64,000 nt of DNA from Bog-473 sp963788585 (GCA_963788585.1 CAWBHA010000006.1:248001-312000); one strand, 5' to 3'; numbered from the stretch's first letter, positions 28,532 to 37,426 are shown. Numbers and translations: made by a program. Notes: generated by a model from the sequence alone, not told the origin.

Positions 28532-28807
28532 TTGCCGCTACTCCGAGGTATCGCTCGCACAGCCGCCATCGCTGGCACGGCCACCGCTGTGTCCAACCGC
28601 GTCTCGCGCCGGCAGCAGAACCGCTGGGCGCAACAGGAAGACCAGCAGTACGCCCAGCAACAACCGCAATATGCGCCGCCGCCCCAGCCCGCCGCGCCGG
28701 CGAGGGACCCGGTCGCCCAGCTCAAGGACCTCGCAGAGCTCAAATCGCAGGGCATACTCAGCGACGCCGAGTTCGACGCTCAGAAGGCGAAGATCCTGGC
28801 GTCCTGA
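28532..28807 (+). CDS. Small SHOCT-domain protein
   Basis: 91 residues from TTG 28532 with AAGGAG seven bases upstream. A basic N-terminus with a short hydrophobic patch (IARTAAIAGTATAVSNRVSRR) is followed by a Gln/Pro-rich linker and a SHOCT motif (LKDLAELKSQGILSDAEFDAQKAKIL) nearly the same as that of the 27633 product. It probably oligomerises with it. Third gene of the run. Confidence 0.8.
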   Translation: MPLLRGIARTAAIAGTATAVSNRVSRRQQNRWAQQEDQQYAQQQPQYAPPPQPAAPARDPVAQLKDLAELKSQGILSDAEFDAQKAKILAS

Positions 28808-29088
28808 ACACAGGGCCAGAGACGGCTCAGCCTTCAATGCCGACTCTGTCGTCATCGTGCATGCCGGCTTAGCGGTGCCGCGTGCGTATACCGTCCGGCG
28901 ATTGAGGACAGAGGAAAGAGTGAACACACTTCCCTCGGGCGTTCGCCCATTTGGCGGTCAGCGCCCCTGCGTTGAACGTCGATCGTCCGATCGACAGTCG
29001 ATCAAGGGTTCTGACGCATTCAGCATCCGTATCCGGCCAGCCAGAGCCCACGGGTGAGACACGCAGCCCGCCGCCACGCGGAGGCGGC

Positions 29089-30687
29089 ATGAGTACCGGA
29101 TCTGAGGAGACTATGCCTTCGGGAGGCGAGGCGAACCCGCGACTGGCGATCCTGCTGGCGGCCGCCATGTTCGTCCTCGTCGTCGATACCTCGTTCATGA
29201 ACGTGTCGATCTCGGCCGTCGTCCGAGACCTGCACACCACAGCAAGCGGAGTCCAGACCGCGATAGCGCTGGAGGCCTTGGTCTCCGCCGCATTCATCCT
29301 CATCAACTCGAAACTTGGCGATCTCATGGGCCGCAAACGGGCCTACGTGATCGGACTTCTCGCCTACGCCGTTGGTGCCCTGGCTATGACGGTCACCCAG
29401 AACTTGACCACGGTCGTCGTCTTCTGGGCGATCATCGGCGGGCTCGGAGCATCTCTTCTCTTGCCCGCCATGCAGTCGCTCATCCACGGCAACTTCACCG
29501 GGGCGGCCCAAAAGAAGGCCTATGCCTTGGTGGGTGCCTCAGCAGCGATCGCCGCAGCCGTCGGACCGCTCCTCGGTGGATTCGTCACCACGTACTTGTC
29601 ATGGCGCGTGGGGTTCGGCCTTGAGGTCGTCATCATCCTCGTGGTGTTGTCCCAGATCCGTCTCGTCAAGGACGTCCCCTACACCGGACCACGCAAGATC
29701 GATGCCATTGGGGCAATCCTCTCCGTCGTGGGGATGGGGGGTGTCGTCCTCGGCATTCTTGTCTGGCAAGAGGGCGGCGGCTACGTCGGCCTGATCATCG
29801 GCATCGGTGCCGTGACGTTGGCCCTGTTCGCCTACTGGCTCGTGCAACGCAAACGCCAGGGCAAACCCATGCTTTTGGACCCCGATCTGTTCAAACACTT
29901 GAACTTTCGCATCGGCATCTCGCAACAGATGCTGCAGCAGATCACCCTGGGTGGTGCCATGATCGCCCTCCCCCTCTTCCTACAGATGACCTTGGAATAC
30001 AACGCCATGCAGGCAGGTCTTTCCCTCGCGCCGCTGTCGCTCTCCATGTTCGGAATGGCATTGCTTGCCGGTCGCAAAGCCGGCAAGCGTCGCCCAGCCG
30101 ATATCGTGCTGGTCGGTTTCGCTCTGAGCACCATCGGAATTGCCGCCATCATCCCCCTCGTCCCGAGAGTGGATTCAGGCTTGTACCTCGTGATCCCGCT
30201 CCTGATCGCAGGCTCGGGACTCGGCCTGCTGGTGTCGCAGCTCAACAACTTCACCCTGGCGCCTATCACCGAGGAGCGTGTCAGTGAAGCCGCCGGGGTG
30301 AATTCGGCAGCGGGCTCGTTCGGACTGTCTTTCGGACTGGCAGTGGCCGGCGGCCTGCTCCTCTGGGTCTTGGCGATGAGCTTCACGAATCTGACGTACT
30401 CGAGCAGCGTCATTCCCCCGACCCAGCAGCAGCAGATCGCCGCCAAGATGGAGACAGACGCGGAGGTAATGAGCAATACGCAGCTTCAGAAACAGATTTC
30501 AAGCGAGCCCCAGGACGTCCAAAATGCGATCCTCGCCATCAACACCGAGGCTCGGAACCGTTCACTCCAATTCGCCCTGCTCGTCCCCGCCATCGCCGGA
30601 CTGCTTGGCTTCGCCAACGCGTTTCGGATGCGACGACTTCCAGACATCAAACCGGCAACACCTCTCGACGGCGTCGATTTCGGCTAG
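29089..30687 (+). CDS. MFS transporter, DHA2-like (14 TM)
   Basis: 532 residues from ATG 29089 after GGAGGCGG. About fourteen membrane helices; motif A is GDLMGRKRAYVIG, with the usual opening LAAAMFVLVVDTSFMNVSISAV of EmrB/QacA-type drug exporters. A large extracytoplasmic loop with a Gln-rich stretch (QQQQIAAKMETDAEV) lies before the last helix. It likely exports hydrophobic compounds by proton antiport; the substrate is unknown. No regulator gene is adjacent. Confidence 0.88.
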   Translation: MSTGSEETMPSGGEANPRLAILLAAAMFVLVVDTSFMNVSISAVVRDLHTTASGVQTAIALEALVSAAFILINSKLGDLMGRKRAYVIGLLAYAVGALAMTVTQNLTTVVVFWAIIGGLGASLLLPAMQSLIHGNFTGAAQKKAYALVGASAAIAAAVGPLLGGFVTTYLSWRVGFGLEVVIILVVLSQIRLVKDVPYTGPRKIDAIGAILSVVGMGGVVLGILVWQEGGGYVGLIIGIGAVTLALFAYWLVQRKRQGKPMLLDPDLFKHLNFRIGISQQMLQQITLGGAMIALPLFLQMTLEYNAMQAGLSLAPLSLSMFGMALLAGRKAGKRRPADIVLVGFALSTIGIAAIIPLVPRVDSGLYLVIPLLIAGSGLGLLVSQLNNFTLAPITEERVSEAAGVNSAAGSFGLSFGLAVAGGLLLWVLAMSFTNLTYSSSVIPPTQQQQIAAKMETDAEVMSNTQLQKQISSEPQDVQNAILAINTEARNRSLQFALLVPAIAGLLGFANAFRMRRLPDIKPATPLDGVDFG

Positions 30688-31032
30688 CCCGGCAGGTCCC
30701 GACCGGCTGCCCGGGGTAGTCGGCATGAAGGAGTCGGGTTTCGATTGTGTCGGAGGGGGGACTTGAACACAGACAGCGCTCGTGTTGAACGCCCTGACCG
30801 TGCCTGTTGGTTTGTTCTTATCCCACACTAGTTCCATGTCGTGTGGGCCGTTCCGTGGGGTGCGGTAGAAAACTCGGGTAGAAGAGAGCGCCCCAGAGCG
30901 ATGCTTGGCGTGACAACCTTGGCGCCAGTCCCCTGGCTGCTTGACAGCTCGATGGGTCATCGTGTCCCCCCCCTCACTCCATGGCTTCCGATGGATCGAC
31001 TGTTCAAAGGCCGCCAGTGAAGCCATTTGGGC
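30688..31032. other. Intergenic scar region
   Basis: No gene recognised. At 30748-30770 the plus strand reads CGGAGGGGGGACTTGAACAC, which is the reverse complement of the 3' end of a tRNA (TTCAAGT loop, C-rich stem, CTCCGAC acceptor), but the rest of a tRNA is missing. It may be an old attachment-site scar next to the epimerase remnant. Confidence 0.35.
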
Positions 31033-31225
31033 CCAGATCAAGGGGCCACACGTGTCGCTACGTAACGTGAGCGACCCGCCCTTTCCTCATGACGTCCAGC
31101 TACGCATCCCATCGGTCGAGAAGGCTGAGCGACTTCTGGGGTTCCGGGCGGAAACAAGTCTCGAGGAGATCTTGCGGGAAGTCATACCGTGGATCAGAGA
31201 AGCCCTCGCCGACGGCTATATCTGA
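31033..31225 (+). pseudogene. C-terminal remnant of an NDP-sugar epimerase/dehydratase
   Basis: The last 50 residues of the frame ending at 31225 (QLRIPSVEKAERLLGFRAETSLEEILREVIPWIREAL) match the usual C-terminus of NAD-dependent SDR-type sugar epimerases (D.x.KA..LLGF.....LEEG....I.W). The NAD-binding N-terminal part is absent; sequence before about 31033 is unrelated. It is a truncated gene. Confidence 0.5.
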
Positions 31226-31229
31226 ACGT

Positions 31230-31270
31230 CGCTTCGGCAGCTGTCTCCGGGGCAGACAGCTGCCGAAGCG
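31230..31270. terminator. 17-bp perfect hairpin
   Basis: Arms 31230-31246 (CGCTTCGGCAGCTGTCT) and 31254-31270 are perfectly complementary, with loop CCGGGGC. It lies five bases after the stop of the epimerase remnant, so it is probably the original terminator of that gene. There is no T-run. Confidence 0.6.
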
Positions 31271-31396
31271 CGTCTGGTCACGCCTTGATGACGCCGAGGC
31301 GCTGTTAGAAATTGGGGGCAGTCCTCAGCACCGCAGTTGAAAGCCCCAGTCCTCACTCGAAGCGCCTGGCAGTACAACTACAGTCGGCTTTGTTTT

Positions 31397-31441
31397 GCAG
31401 TCCGAAGCACCGGCCAGAGTTGCTCCGGTGCTTCGGACTGC
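31397..31441. terminator. 17-bp perfect hairpin downstream of the COG4315 gene
   Basis: Arms 31397-31413 (GCAGTCCGAAGCACCGG) and 31425-31441 are perfectly complementary, with an 11-base loop. It lies seven bases beyond the stop of the minus-strand gene at 31448 and probably terminates it. Confidence 0.6.
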
Positions 31442-31447
31442 CTCTGA

Positions 31448-32557
31448 TTATGGGTTGACCAGACTCAGTGTCCCGCCGAAGGCACTCACGCCCTGGCCAT
31501 TGCCCGTCGTGCCGTTCGTCATGATCGGGGGCGAGCCGGCGGGCGCCGCCGGGTTCGGAAGCGGGGCTTCCTGGTTGTAGAGATAGAGCGGGTGGCCGTT
31601 GTAGGTAACCTGCTCTGTCCCATCGAAGCGATGGATGACCCCGACTGCACCCGCGTTCACTCCGGTGCCGGATGTTGGTGTCCCCACGGTGTAGAGAGGG
31701 ATGAACTCCCTCGCACACGCGCCGTAACAACGGCTAAACCCAGGCCCGTCCCCGCTAAAGGTGTACACCGAGACCGGTAGGCCGTTGGGGGGAGGATTCG
31801 GGGGGGGATTAATGGCGTTCGGGAGCATTGCCGCTGCAAGCACGTCAGAGCTGTAGGTCGTCCCCGCCTGTGTCGCCTCGGTCCCAAGTGAGGCTGGACC
31901 CGTGGCCGGTGTCCCCCAGGGCGAGAGCAAGTACCACGCCGTGTGCCAAGGCGGGATCGGCAGCACCGTTTCGTAGAAATTGGCGCCGAAGAACGAGTTG
32001 GGGCCGGGGTCGAAGAGGTAGAGCGGGTGTCCGGCGTACGTCACCTGGAACGCGTCGAGGTCAGTGCGCCACACCGCGCCGAGCAGCCGCTGGTTCACGC
32101 CGGGTCCCGCGACCGGATAGCCCGCCGTGGTGAAGGCCGGCCAATCCGCTTCGGGGTCGGTCTCAGAACCCGTGCAAGACAGGGGTCCCTCGAAGGTGTC
32201 GCTCACGACCGTCGTCGTGCAGCCGGCGTGGTACTCGTTAAAGAACGACGCGCCGTAAGTCGGCGGGTCGATGCTTGCAATGTAGAGCGAGGACCCAGCC
32301 GGGTAGGCGTAGCTAGCCGGTGTGGTCGAGGTGGCCGGGACGTACCCCGCCCCCGCCCCACCGACGACAAGAACCGGGCCGTAGGGACCGTTCTCCAGAT
32401 CTACGACCGCGGACCCCGGTGTCTGAAACCCGTAGCGCCCGTGGTGGCCGAAGAATCCACCGTTGAATCCGCCATTGGCCGATGCGGCGGTCATCGGAAG
32501 TAATAGCAAGGCGAGGAAGACGGCCCCCGCGCCAACCAAGACCTTCTTGATGAACAT
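31448..32557 (-). CDS. Secreted COG4315-type protein with repeated G-H-P-L-Y motifs
   Basis: About 369 residues from ATG 32557, which has AGAGGA six bases upstream. The signal peptide is MFIKKVLVGAGAVFLALLLL and ends near AASANGG. At least two repeats carry the family hallmark VTYAGHPLYLFDPGP and VTYNGHPLYLYNQEA (Y-x-G-x-x-L-Y-x-[FY]), each with Trp/Asp before it (RTDLDAFQ, RFDGTEQ). One Cys pair is CYGACAREF. These secreted proteins are widespread in Actinobacteria with unknown function. No lipobox Cys is seen, so it is probably released. Confidence 0.75.
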   Translation of the reverse strand: MFIKKVLVGAGAVFLALLLLPMTAASANGGFNGGFFGHHGRYGFQTPGSAVVDLENGPYGPVLVVGGAGAGYVPATSTTPASYAYPAGSSLYIASIDPPTYGASFFNEYHAGCTTTVVSDTFEGPLSCTGSETDPEADWPAFTTAGYPVAGPGVNQRLLGAVWRTDLDAFQVTYAGHPLYLFDPGPNSFFGANFYETVLPIPPWHTAWYLLSPWGTPATGPASLGTEATQAGTTYSSDVLAAAMLPNAINPPPNPPPNGLPVSVYTFSGDGPGFSRCYGACAREFIPLYTVGTPTSGTGVNAGAVGVIHRFDGTEQVTYNGHPLYLYNQEAPLPNPAAPAGSPPIMTNGTTGNGQGVSAFGGTLSLVNP

Positions 32558-32860
32558 ACGTGCTCCTCTCGCCAAGGGCTCCGTAGGAATGCCCCCCCAG
32601 TCCCGAGCCGCCCGATGCCGGCAACGGCCTCACAGCATCCGCTAGAGAGACCAACGGCGTCGCAGAGCTTGGCAGCTTCGGCTTGCTCCGGCAAGCGTGA
32701 TGGCGTCGAGTTCCGCGGAACGCCCGAGACCGACAGGCGGTCACCGAAGAGGGCTTGCCCCTTGGATGAGAGGCGTTGGTGCGCGCAAGCGGCGTCAGGG
32801 GCTAGTTCGCCATCGCGGCGTCACATATTTGTCATAGACGGTTAGCTTGGACAGTTCGGG
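32558..32860. other. Intergenic, nothing recognised
   Basis: About 300 bases between the COG4315 gene and the first copy of the palindromic repeat. A short GC-rich stretch at 32590-32612 resembles the repeat core weakly but I do not count it. Confidence 0.4.
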
Positions 32861-32904
32861 CGGTGTCCCCGTTTCGCCGGTCGGCGGGCAATACCCTGCC
32901 AGGG
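32861..32904 (+). repeat. Palindromic repeat, copy 1
   Basis: GGTGTCCCCG-TTTCGCCGG core followed by GGCGGGCA and a CCTGCCAGG mini-palindrome. First copy of the family that runs to 63,320; it lies 43 bases before the small ORF at 32947. Confidence 0.6.
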
Positions 32905-32946
32905 CCACCACGCTCACGGCAATAGGCTCGGAGAGTGGGAAGACAT

Positions 32947-33108
32947 TTGGCCATCGGGATCTACGTCATCGCTCTTGTGGCCACCGTGGTCGGATTCGAC
33001 ATCCTGATCTTTAGGCACAACGTCTGGGCCCGGCTGCTGGCGAACATAGGCATCGTCCTCGTGTTCGCAGCGTTCTACTTGCGATTTCAGGCTGCATTTC
33101 GGGGGTAG
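32947..33108 (+). CDS. Small two-helix membrane protein, 53 aa
   Basis: A TTG start with GGGAAG four bases upstream; a GTG at 32935 in frame is possible. The product has two hydrophobic segments (AIGIYVIALVATVVGFDILIF and LLANIGIVLVFAAFYL) split by a basic loop RHNVWAR. It is too short for most gene finders. Flanked closely by repeat copies 1 and 2. The function is unknown. Confidence 0.5.
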   Translation: MAIGIYVIALVATVVGFDILIFRHNVWARLLANIGIVLVFAAFYLRFQAAFRG

Positions 33109-33196
33109 CCCCGTAGGCTGCCGGGTCGGCGCCACGACTAGAGGCCCCACCCCGTTGGATTCCGATGGTCCGTATGTGGTGGACCAAGAGTCTCAA

Positions 33197-33237
33197 GGGT
33201 GCCCCCGTCCGCCGGGAACGCGGGGATTGATCTGCCG
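33197..33237 (+). repeat. Palindromic repeat, copy 2
   Basis: GGGTGCCCCCGTCCGCCGGG followed by AACGCGGGG; CCCCG pairs with CGCGGGG imperfectly. It ends two bases before the stop of the minus-strand pyrF gene. Confidence 0.65.
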
Positions 33238-33239
33238 CG

Positions 33240-34085
33240 CTAGTGCGTGGAAAGCACTTCTCGGAACTCATCGGCAAGGCGAGCTGCAGTCTCTCGTAGC
33301 CGACTGACCGCTGGGCCGTCAACGAGCAGCGACCGAGATGCGCTGGGCATGACGCGTTCGGGGCACTCGGCGAAGACCTGGGCGACGTCGTTCGCAGTGG
33401 CCCCCTGCATGCCGACGCCTGGAGCGAGGAGGAGACCCCGCAGGCCCACCAAGTCGAGCGCCGGAACCATGGTCGTGGGTCCGACAACCGCTCCTATTGG
33501 TCCTATCTCTCCAGGCGCCAGTTGGGCATTGAGGTCCCCGATTGCCACCAGGAGCACTTCTTCGACGGCACGTCCATCGTCATCCCTGGCGGACTGGACC
33601 CCGCGGCCCTCGGGATTTGAGGAGCGCGTCACCACGAGTAAGCAGCTCCCCGCCCCGTGGGCCCGGGAAATGAAGGCGTCCATGGCTCCGAGACCGAGGT
33701 AAGGGTGGACGGTAAGGGCGTCGGCTCCGAGCGGAGCGTCGGTTCCGAGATACGCCTCGGCGTAGGCCACGTTGGTGCTCCCGACGTCGCCGCGTTTGGC
33801 GTCCATGATGACCAGCAGTCCGGCGCTTCGTGCTTCGGCAATGAGGCGCTGCAGCGTTCGGAAACCTCTCCAGCCGTGCCGTTCGTAGAAGGCCGCTTGG
33901 AGCTTCACCAGACCCACCGTTCCGGCAGCCGCCTCGAGCACGATGTCGGCAAAACGGTCCAGTCCCTCTGGAGTGCCTCCGAGTTCCCAGGTATCCAGTA
34001 GTAACCCAGCAGGATCGGGACCCCAGACGAGTGGCCCGAATCGAGACCGCACTGCCGCGAACCGGGTGACGAACGCGTCGGCCAT
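33240..34085 (-). CDS. pyrF: Orotidine 5'-phosphate decarboxylase (type 2)
   Basis: 281 residues from ATG 34085 (the frame continues to 34139, but the shorter form fits the family start FVTRFAAVRSRFGPLVWGPDP). The active-site block VIMDAKRGDVGST holds the catalytic Asp95, Lys97 and Asp100, the D-x-K-x-x-D signature of the actinobacterial type-2 enzyme. It decarboxylates OMP to UMP, the last step of pyrimidine synthesis. No other pyr gene is nearby, so it is isolated here. Confidence 0.93.
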   Translation of the reverse strand: MADAFVTRFAAVRSRFGPLVWGPDPAGLLLDTWELGGTPEGLDRFADIVLEAAAGTVGLVKLQAAFYERHGWRGFRTLQRLIAEARSAGLLVIMDAKRGDVGSTNVAYAEAYLGTDAPLGADALTVHPYLGLGAMDAFISRAHGAGSCLLVVTRSSNPEGRGVQSARDDDGRAVEEVLLVAIGDLNAQLAPGEIGPIGAVVGPTTMVPALDLVGLRGLLLAPGVGMQGATANDVAQVFAECPERVMPSASRSLLVDGPAVSRLRETAARLADEFREVLSTH

Positions 34086-34277
34086 GTCCACATTCTTGCC
34101 GATCAGATCGGCCTGAGGAGAGATCCCAGTGGGAACCATCGGGGTTCAGAGGGTTGCCCCGGTACACGCCGTTCGGAGGCAGGCTCTAGGGAACTACGGA
34201 CCCCTCGAGGACTCGACCCGGCGCACTGAGTCGACTGGGCGCCGGATATGCCCTACCGCCGAGGCGACGAGACACTC

Positions 34278-35537
34278 CTACCCGAAGGGAACAGACACCG
34301 GACCGGGCACGGGTCGGTAGACGGCAAAGAAGTCACGATCATCGGGCACGAGGTAACGGTTAACGGACTGATTCGGATTGGGCCCGATCATCGTCGGGTT
34401 GAGACCGGGGGGGTTGTAGGTGTTGAGTGAGTGCCATTCCGGGTTGATGTCGAACTCCATCGCCCGTACTGCCCCGACGTGCTGAAGGATCTGCGCGATG
34501 CTGACCACTGTCTGATCGTCAGCGGCGACATAGATGAGGTTCCCCCGAGCGTCGATGCCCACACCGGTACGCCAGACCTGAGTCACTCCGCCGAGCGTGT
34601 ATCCCCATTGCGGGCTGTCCGGATTCGTGTTCAACGTCGGATTGAGCTGGCCATTCCAGACGATCGGAGCGAGGCTCTGCCGGGCCCACGCAACGCCCGG
34701 GCCAGGGTTCGGGCCCCCGGTCCAATCCACGATGTCGACACGGCCGTCCGTATAGCCGATGAGGGTCGCGTTGCCGTCCTTGAGCGGCTCGTTCGTTTGA
34801 CCGTTGTCGGCTGACCCGTTGTCGCCGTCGACATACGTAAAACCGCCATTGAAGGTCGCGAGCAGCCGAGAGCGCTGGCTGTAGGGAACCATCGCCGGTC
34901 CGCGTACGGCCGCGTTCGGCGGCTCGTAACGGCCTGGGTAATACGCCAGCTCCGTCCGTGTGTGGTCGAACCAGGCAACGTATGCCACGACCTGCGGGTA
35001 TTCGGGGTCAGGACGATAAGTGGTCACAAGCACAGGGGCACTACCATCGATCGGTGGGCCGGTCGGGTTCCAGACCCCTTCGCCTGGGAGCGGCATCGAA
35101 TAGACCGGCGTGACCGGCGGCGGCCATGCCGTCGCTCCCGCGACCGCGGGGTGTTTTACTCCGACCTTCGGCAGGCTCTTCAGCTGCGGCCCGCCTTTTT
35201 TGGGCGCTTGGCCGCTGTAGTAGATCTGCTCGACGTGGTCGGCGACCCAGTTGCCGATGCCAAACGGGACGTTGTACCTCACCCATTCAACGCTGTTCAC
35301 GCTCCATGAGAGGCTCGTGGGCCGCAGCACCCAGAACGTGTACGAGACGGTCGTCCAGACGAGTACGACGACGAGCGGTGCCACGATCAACGTCCGCACG
35401 AGTCTGCCCCGGCGACTGAGCCTCCGGCTCCGGCCTTGAGCAGGGTCGCGGAGTTGCTCTTGGATCTCCGGATCCTCAGGACGCGTTATCGCATCGGGGG
35501 AAGTAGCGGATGGGCGAGGCGCCGTGGCCTTAGCCAT
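34278..35537 (-). CDS. Membrane-anchored phosphodiester glycosidase (NAGPA/DUF2233) family protein
   Basis: About 419 residues from ATG 35537. One membrane segment lies at about 45-70 (LIVAPLVVVLVWTTVSYTFWVL), and the NAGPA-type domain covers about 215-415: RSRLLATFNGGFTY, GYTDGRVDIVDW, RTGVGIDARGNLIYVAAD, and AVRAMEFDINPEWHSLNTY. The family cleaves phosphodiester-linked sugars or is tied to exopolysaccharide. The start overlaps the stop of the upstream DoxX-Rieske gene (ATGGCTAAGG shared), so the two are translationally coupled. Confidence 0.8.
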   Translation of the reverse strand: MAKATAPRPSATSPDAITRPEDPEIQEQLRDPAQGRSRRLSRRGRLVRTLIVAPLVVVLVWTTVSYTFWVLRPTSLSWSVNSVEWVRYNVPFGIGNWVADHVEQIYYSGQAPKKGGPQLKSLPKVGVKHPAVAGATAWPPPVTPVYSMPLPGEGVWNPTGPPIDGSAPVLVTTYRPDPEYPQVVAYVAWFDHTRTELAYYPGRYEPPNAAVRGPAMVPYSQRSRLLATFNGGFTYVDGDNGSADNGQTNEPLKDGNATLIGYTDGRVDIVDWTGGPNPGPGVAWARQSLAPIVWNGQLNPTLNTNPDSPQWGYTLGGVTQVWRTGVGIDARGNLIYVAADDQTVVSIAQILQHVGAVRAMEFDINPEWHSLNTYNPPGLNPTMIGPNPNQSVNRYLVPDDRDFFAVYRPVPGPVSVPFG

Positions 35538-36804
35538 CGACCACCAGCTCACCACTGCCATCGACGGCGATCGGAATCGAGCTGAGCCCGTGGGGAGCGG
35601 GTGGGCTCACGACCGCTCCGGTCGTCGGGTCGAACTCGGATCCGTGACACGGACATACGATCAGGTTGGCCGCTGGTGAGTATCCGACAGTGCAGCCGGC
35701 GTGTGGACAGATGGCGTCGTAGGCGACGAAGTGATCCCGAGATGGCTGGAGTACCAGGCCTGGGTCCCCGGTCTTGGGATCGGTGAAACGAGCGAACCCG
35801 CCGACGGGTACTTTACTGGCCGCCCCGATGGGGGTCCCCGACGGGACCGTCGTGCTCGCTCCAGCCGCGTCGGGCTCGGTAGAGGTGGGGGACGGAGCCG
35901 ACCCGGCGCCCTGGCGGCCTGGGGCGAGCGTCACCGTCTGGATGCTCGGGGTTCTGACCCCACCAACGGCCCGACCCAATCCGGCAGTGGTGGCGGCAAC
36001 CACGCCCCCTACCACGGTCGCTGCGGCGACTGCGGCTCCACCGAGCACAACGGTACGCCGGTCCACCTTGTCAGGACCGCTTTCGATGAGAGTTTCCCTT
36101 CGCCCAATCGGATCGGTCGAGAGAAACGGGCAGCCGAGCACGTCGCACGGACGACCATGCTGTGCGGCACACGTGTCGTTCTGGTACTGCCCGCACACCT
36201 CCTGTACGAGCGAGAATCGAACGGGCACGAGAGCAGGAGGTCCCAGGTCGTATTCACCAGAAACGCGCGCAGCAATGACTCCGTCGAGCGACAAGACGCC
36301 GCCCGAGCCAGCCAGGACCAGGGGGATCCACGCAAAGACAAACACGATGTCGGCGCCGGTGTAGTACGGCGACGAGTGGAAGCTCACCGTCAGAAAGAGG
36401 GTGAATGCGATCACCGTGCCACCTGCTGCGGCGACCCTGCTCCACAACCCGAGCAGCGTGCCCAGGCCGACGGCCAACTCGGCCACTGCGATCACGATCC
36501 CGATCGGTACGGCAAACCGAAGGAGATGCCCGAGCAACTCGTGGAGCGGGCTGATACGGATAGACGCGATCAGCTGCGCCTGGATACTTGAGGGGCTATT
36601 GGCGTTGAGAAAGTTGGGATTCGCCAGCTTTTGCAGTCCCGCAAAGCTGAAGGTGAGACCGAGGAAAGCGCGCAACGGAAGAAGCGCCCACCCCGACAGG
36701 CCGAGAGCCCGCGGTGGTGGGGCGTCGAAGCGGAGACGCCTTCTGTGTCTGCGAGCCCGCGACCTGGCTTGTCGATCGAGCATCGGGCCCGTTCGCTGCG
36801 ACAC
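35530..36804 (-). CDS. DoxX-type membrane protein fused to a Rieske [2Fe-2S] domain
   Basis: 424 residues from GTG 36804 (GAGGAG seven bases upstream). The N-terminal half is a DoxX/DoxD-like four-helix domain (PLRAFLGLTFSFAGLQKLANP; AVPIGIVIAVAELAVGLGTLLGL; VFVFAWIPLVLAG). A Cys-rich linker (CGQYQNDTCAAQHGRPCDVLGC) and another membrane segment (about 248-270) lead to a Rieske domain with cluster ligands Cys366/His368 and Cys384/His387 and the disulfide pair Cys371/Cys386 (CPHAGC, CPCHGSEFD). A quinone-linked electron-transfer role is likely; the partner is unknown. The downstream glycosidase gene is coupled by overlap. Confidence 0.85.
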   Translation of the reverse strand: MSQRTGPMLDRQARSRARRHRRRLRFDAPPPRALGLSGWALLPLRAFLGLTFSFAGLQKLANPNFLNANSPSSIQAQLIASIRISPLHELLGHLLRFAVPIGIVIAVAELAVGLGTLLGLWSRVAAAGGTVIAFTLFLTVSFHSSPYYTGADIVFVFAWIPLVLAGSGGVLSLDGVIAARVSGEYDLGPPALVPVRFSLVQEVCGQYQNDTCAAQHGRPCDVLGCPFLSTDPIGRRETLIESGPDKVDRRTVVLGGAAVAAATVVGGVVAATTAGLGRAVGGVRTPSIQTVTLAPGRQGAGSAPSPTSTEPDAAGASTTVPSGTPIGAASKVPVGGFARFTDPKTGDPGLVLQPSRDHFVAYDAICPHAGCTVGYSPAANLIVCPCHGSEFDPTTGAVVSPPAPHGLSSIPIAVDGSGELVVDG

Positions 36805-37010
36805 GACGGCTCTCCTCGTCCTTCAGCGATGCCCCGACATCGGAGAACCTACTGCAGGTTGTCTGCATCTTGGCCCACCCTGATCTCATACCTCCGAATG
36901 AACTTCGCGTGGCCGTCGCCTTCTTTCGGCCTATGACCCCGAAAACGCCGGTTGGGGACGATGCCGATAGCTACTACGAAACCCCGTTAGTTATGTGTGG
37001 ACGAATACGC

Positions 37011-37154
37011 TCATTGCCTGCGTGCCTTGAGTTCCTCAGTGACCCGACGCGCAGAATCCAGAAGGGGCGGATGAATCTCGCAAAGCACCTCGAACAGCTC
37101 GGTGTCCACGATGTCGTCGGCGACCATCAGCATCGTGTCGGGGTCAAGGGTCAC
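37011..37154 (-). CDS. Small ORF B (47 aa), coupled to ORF A
   Basis: A GTG start overlaps the TGA of the upstream ORF (GTGA), a hallmark of coupled genes. The product (DPDTMLMVADDIVDTELFEVLC...) is acidic then ends in a basic helix. I recognise no family. With ORF A and the recombinase remnant it looks like a piece of a mobile element. Confidence 0.45.
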   Translation of the reverse strand: MTLDPDTMLMVADDIVDTELFEVLCEIHPPLLDSARRVTEELKARRQ

Positions 37155-37405
37155 CCACTGGGCCGCCCCACTGCTCGTCGCGCTCTCAGTTCAGCTCCTA
37201 TCTGCCCGAGCTGATTTGGGTTGCGATTGGACGCCTCTTTGCGAATGTTCGCCGCGAGGCCGAGGTCCCGTGCAATCCGCGCGTGGCCGGTGGCGTCCAA
37301 TCCGCAGTCCTGGCCGAACTTCGCCACGTTCGCCTCGGCGCGGCTCGCCTCGCTCCATAGGTACGGTTTCACACTCTCGGGGCCCTCTGACTCTGCCTTG
37401 GTCAT
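37151..37405 (-). CDS. Small ORF A (84 aa), possible terminase-small-subunit-like
   Basis: From ATG 37405, a hydrophilic helical protein (SEASRAEANVAKFGQDCGLD, ARIARDLGLAANIRKEASNRN) with high third-position GC, supporting real coding. The WSEAS...A..G pattern resembles small phage terminase subunits weakly; that is a guess. Its upstream end abuts the plus-strand recombinase remnant. Confidence 0.45.
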   Translation of the reverse strand: MTKAESEGPESVKPYLWSEASRAEANVAKFGQDCGLDATGHARIARDLGLAANIRKEASNRNPNQLGQIGAELRARRAVGRPSG

Positions 37406-37426
37406 GATGTACTCGTGGAGCAGCTG

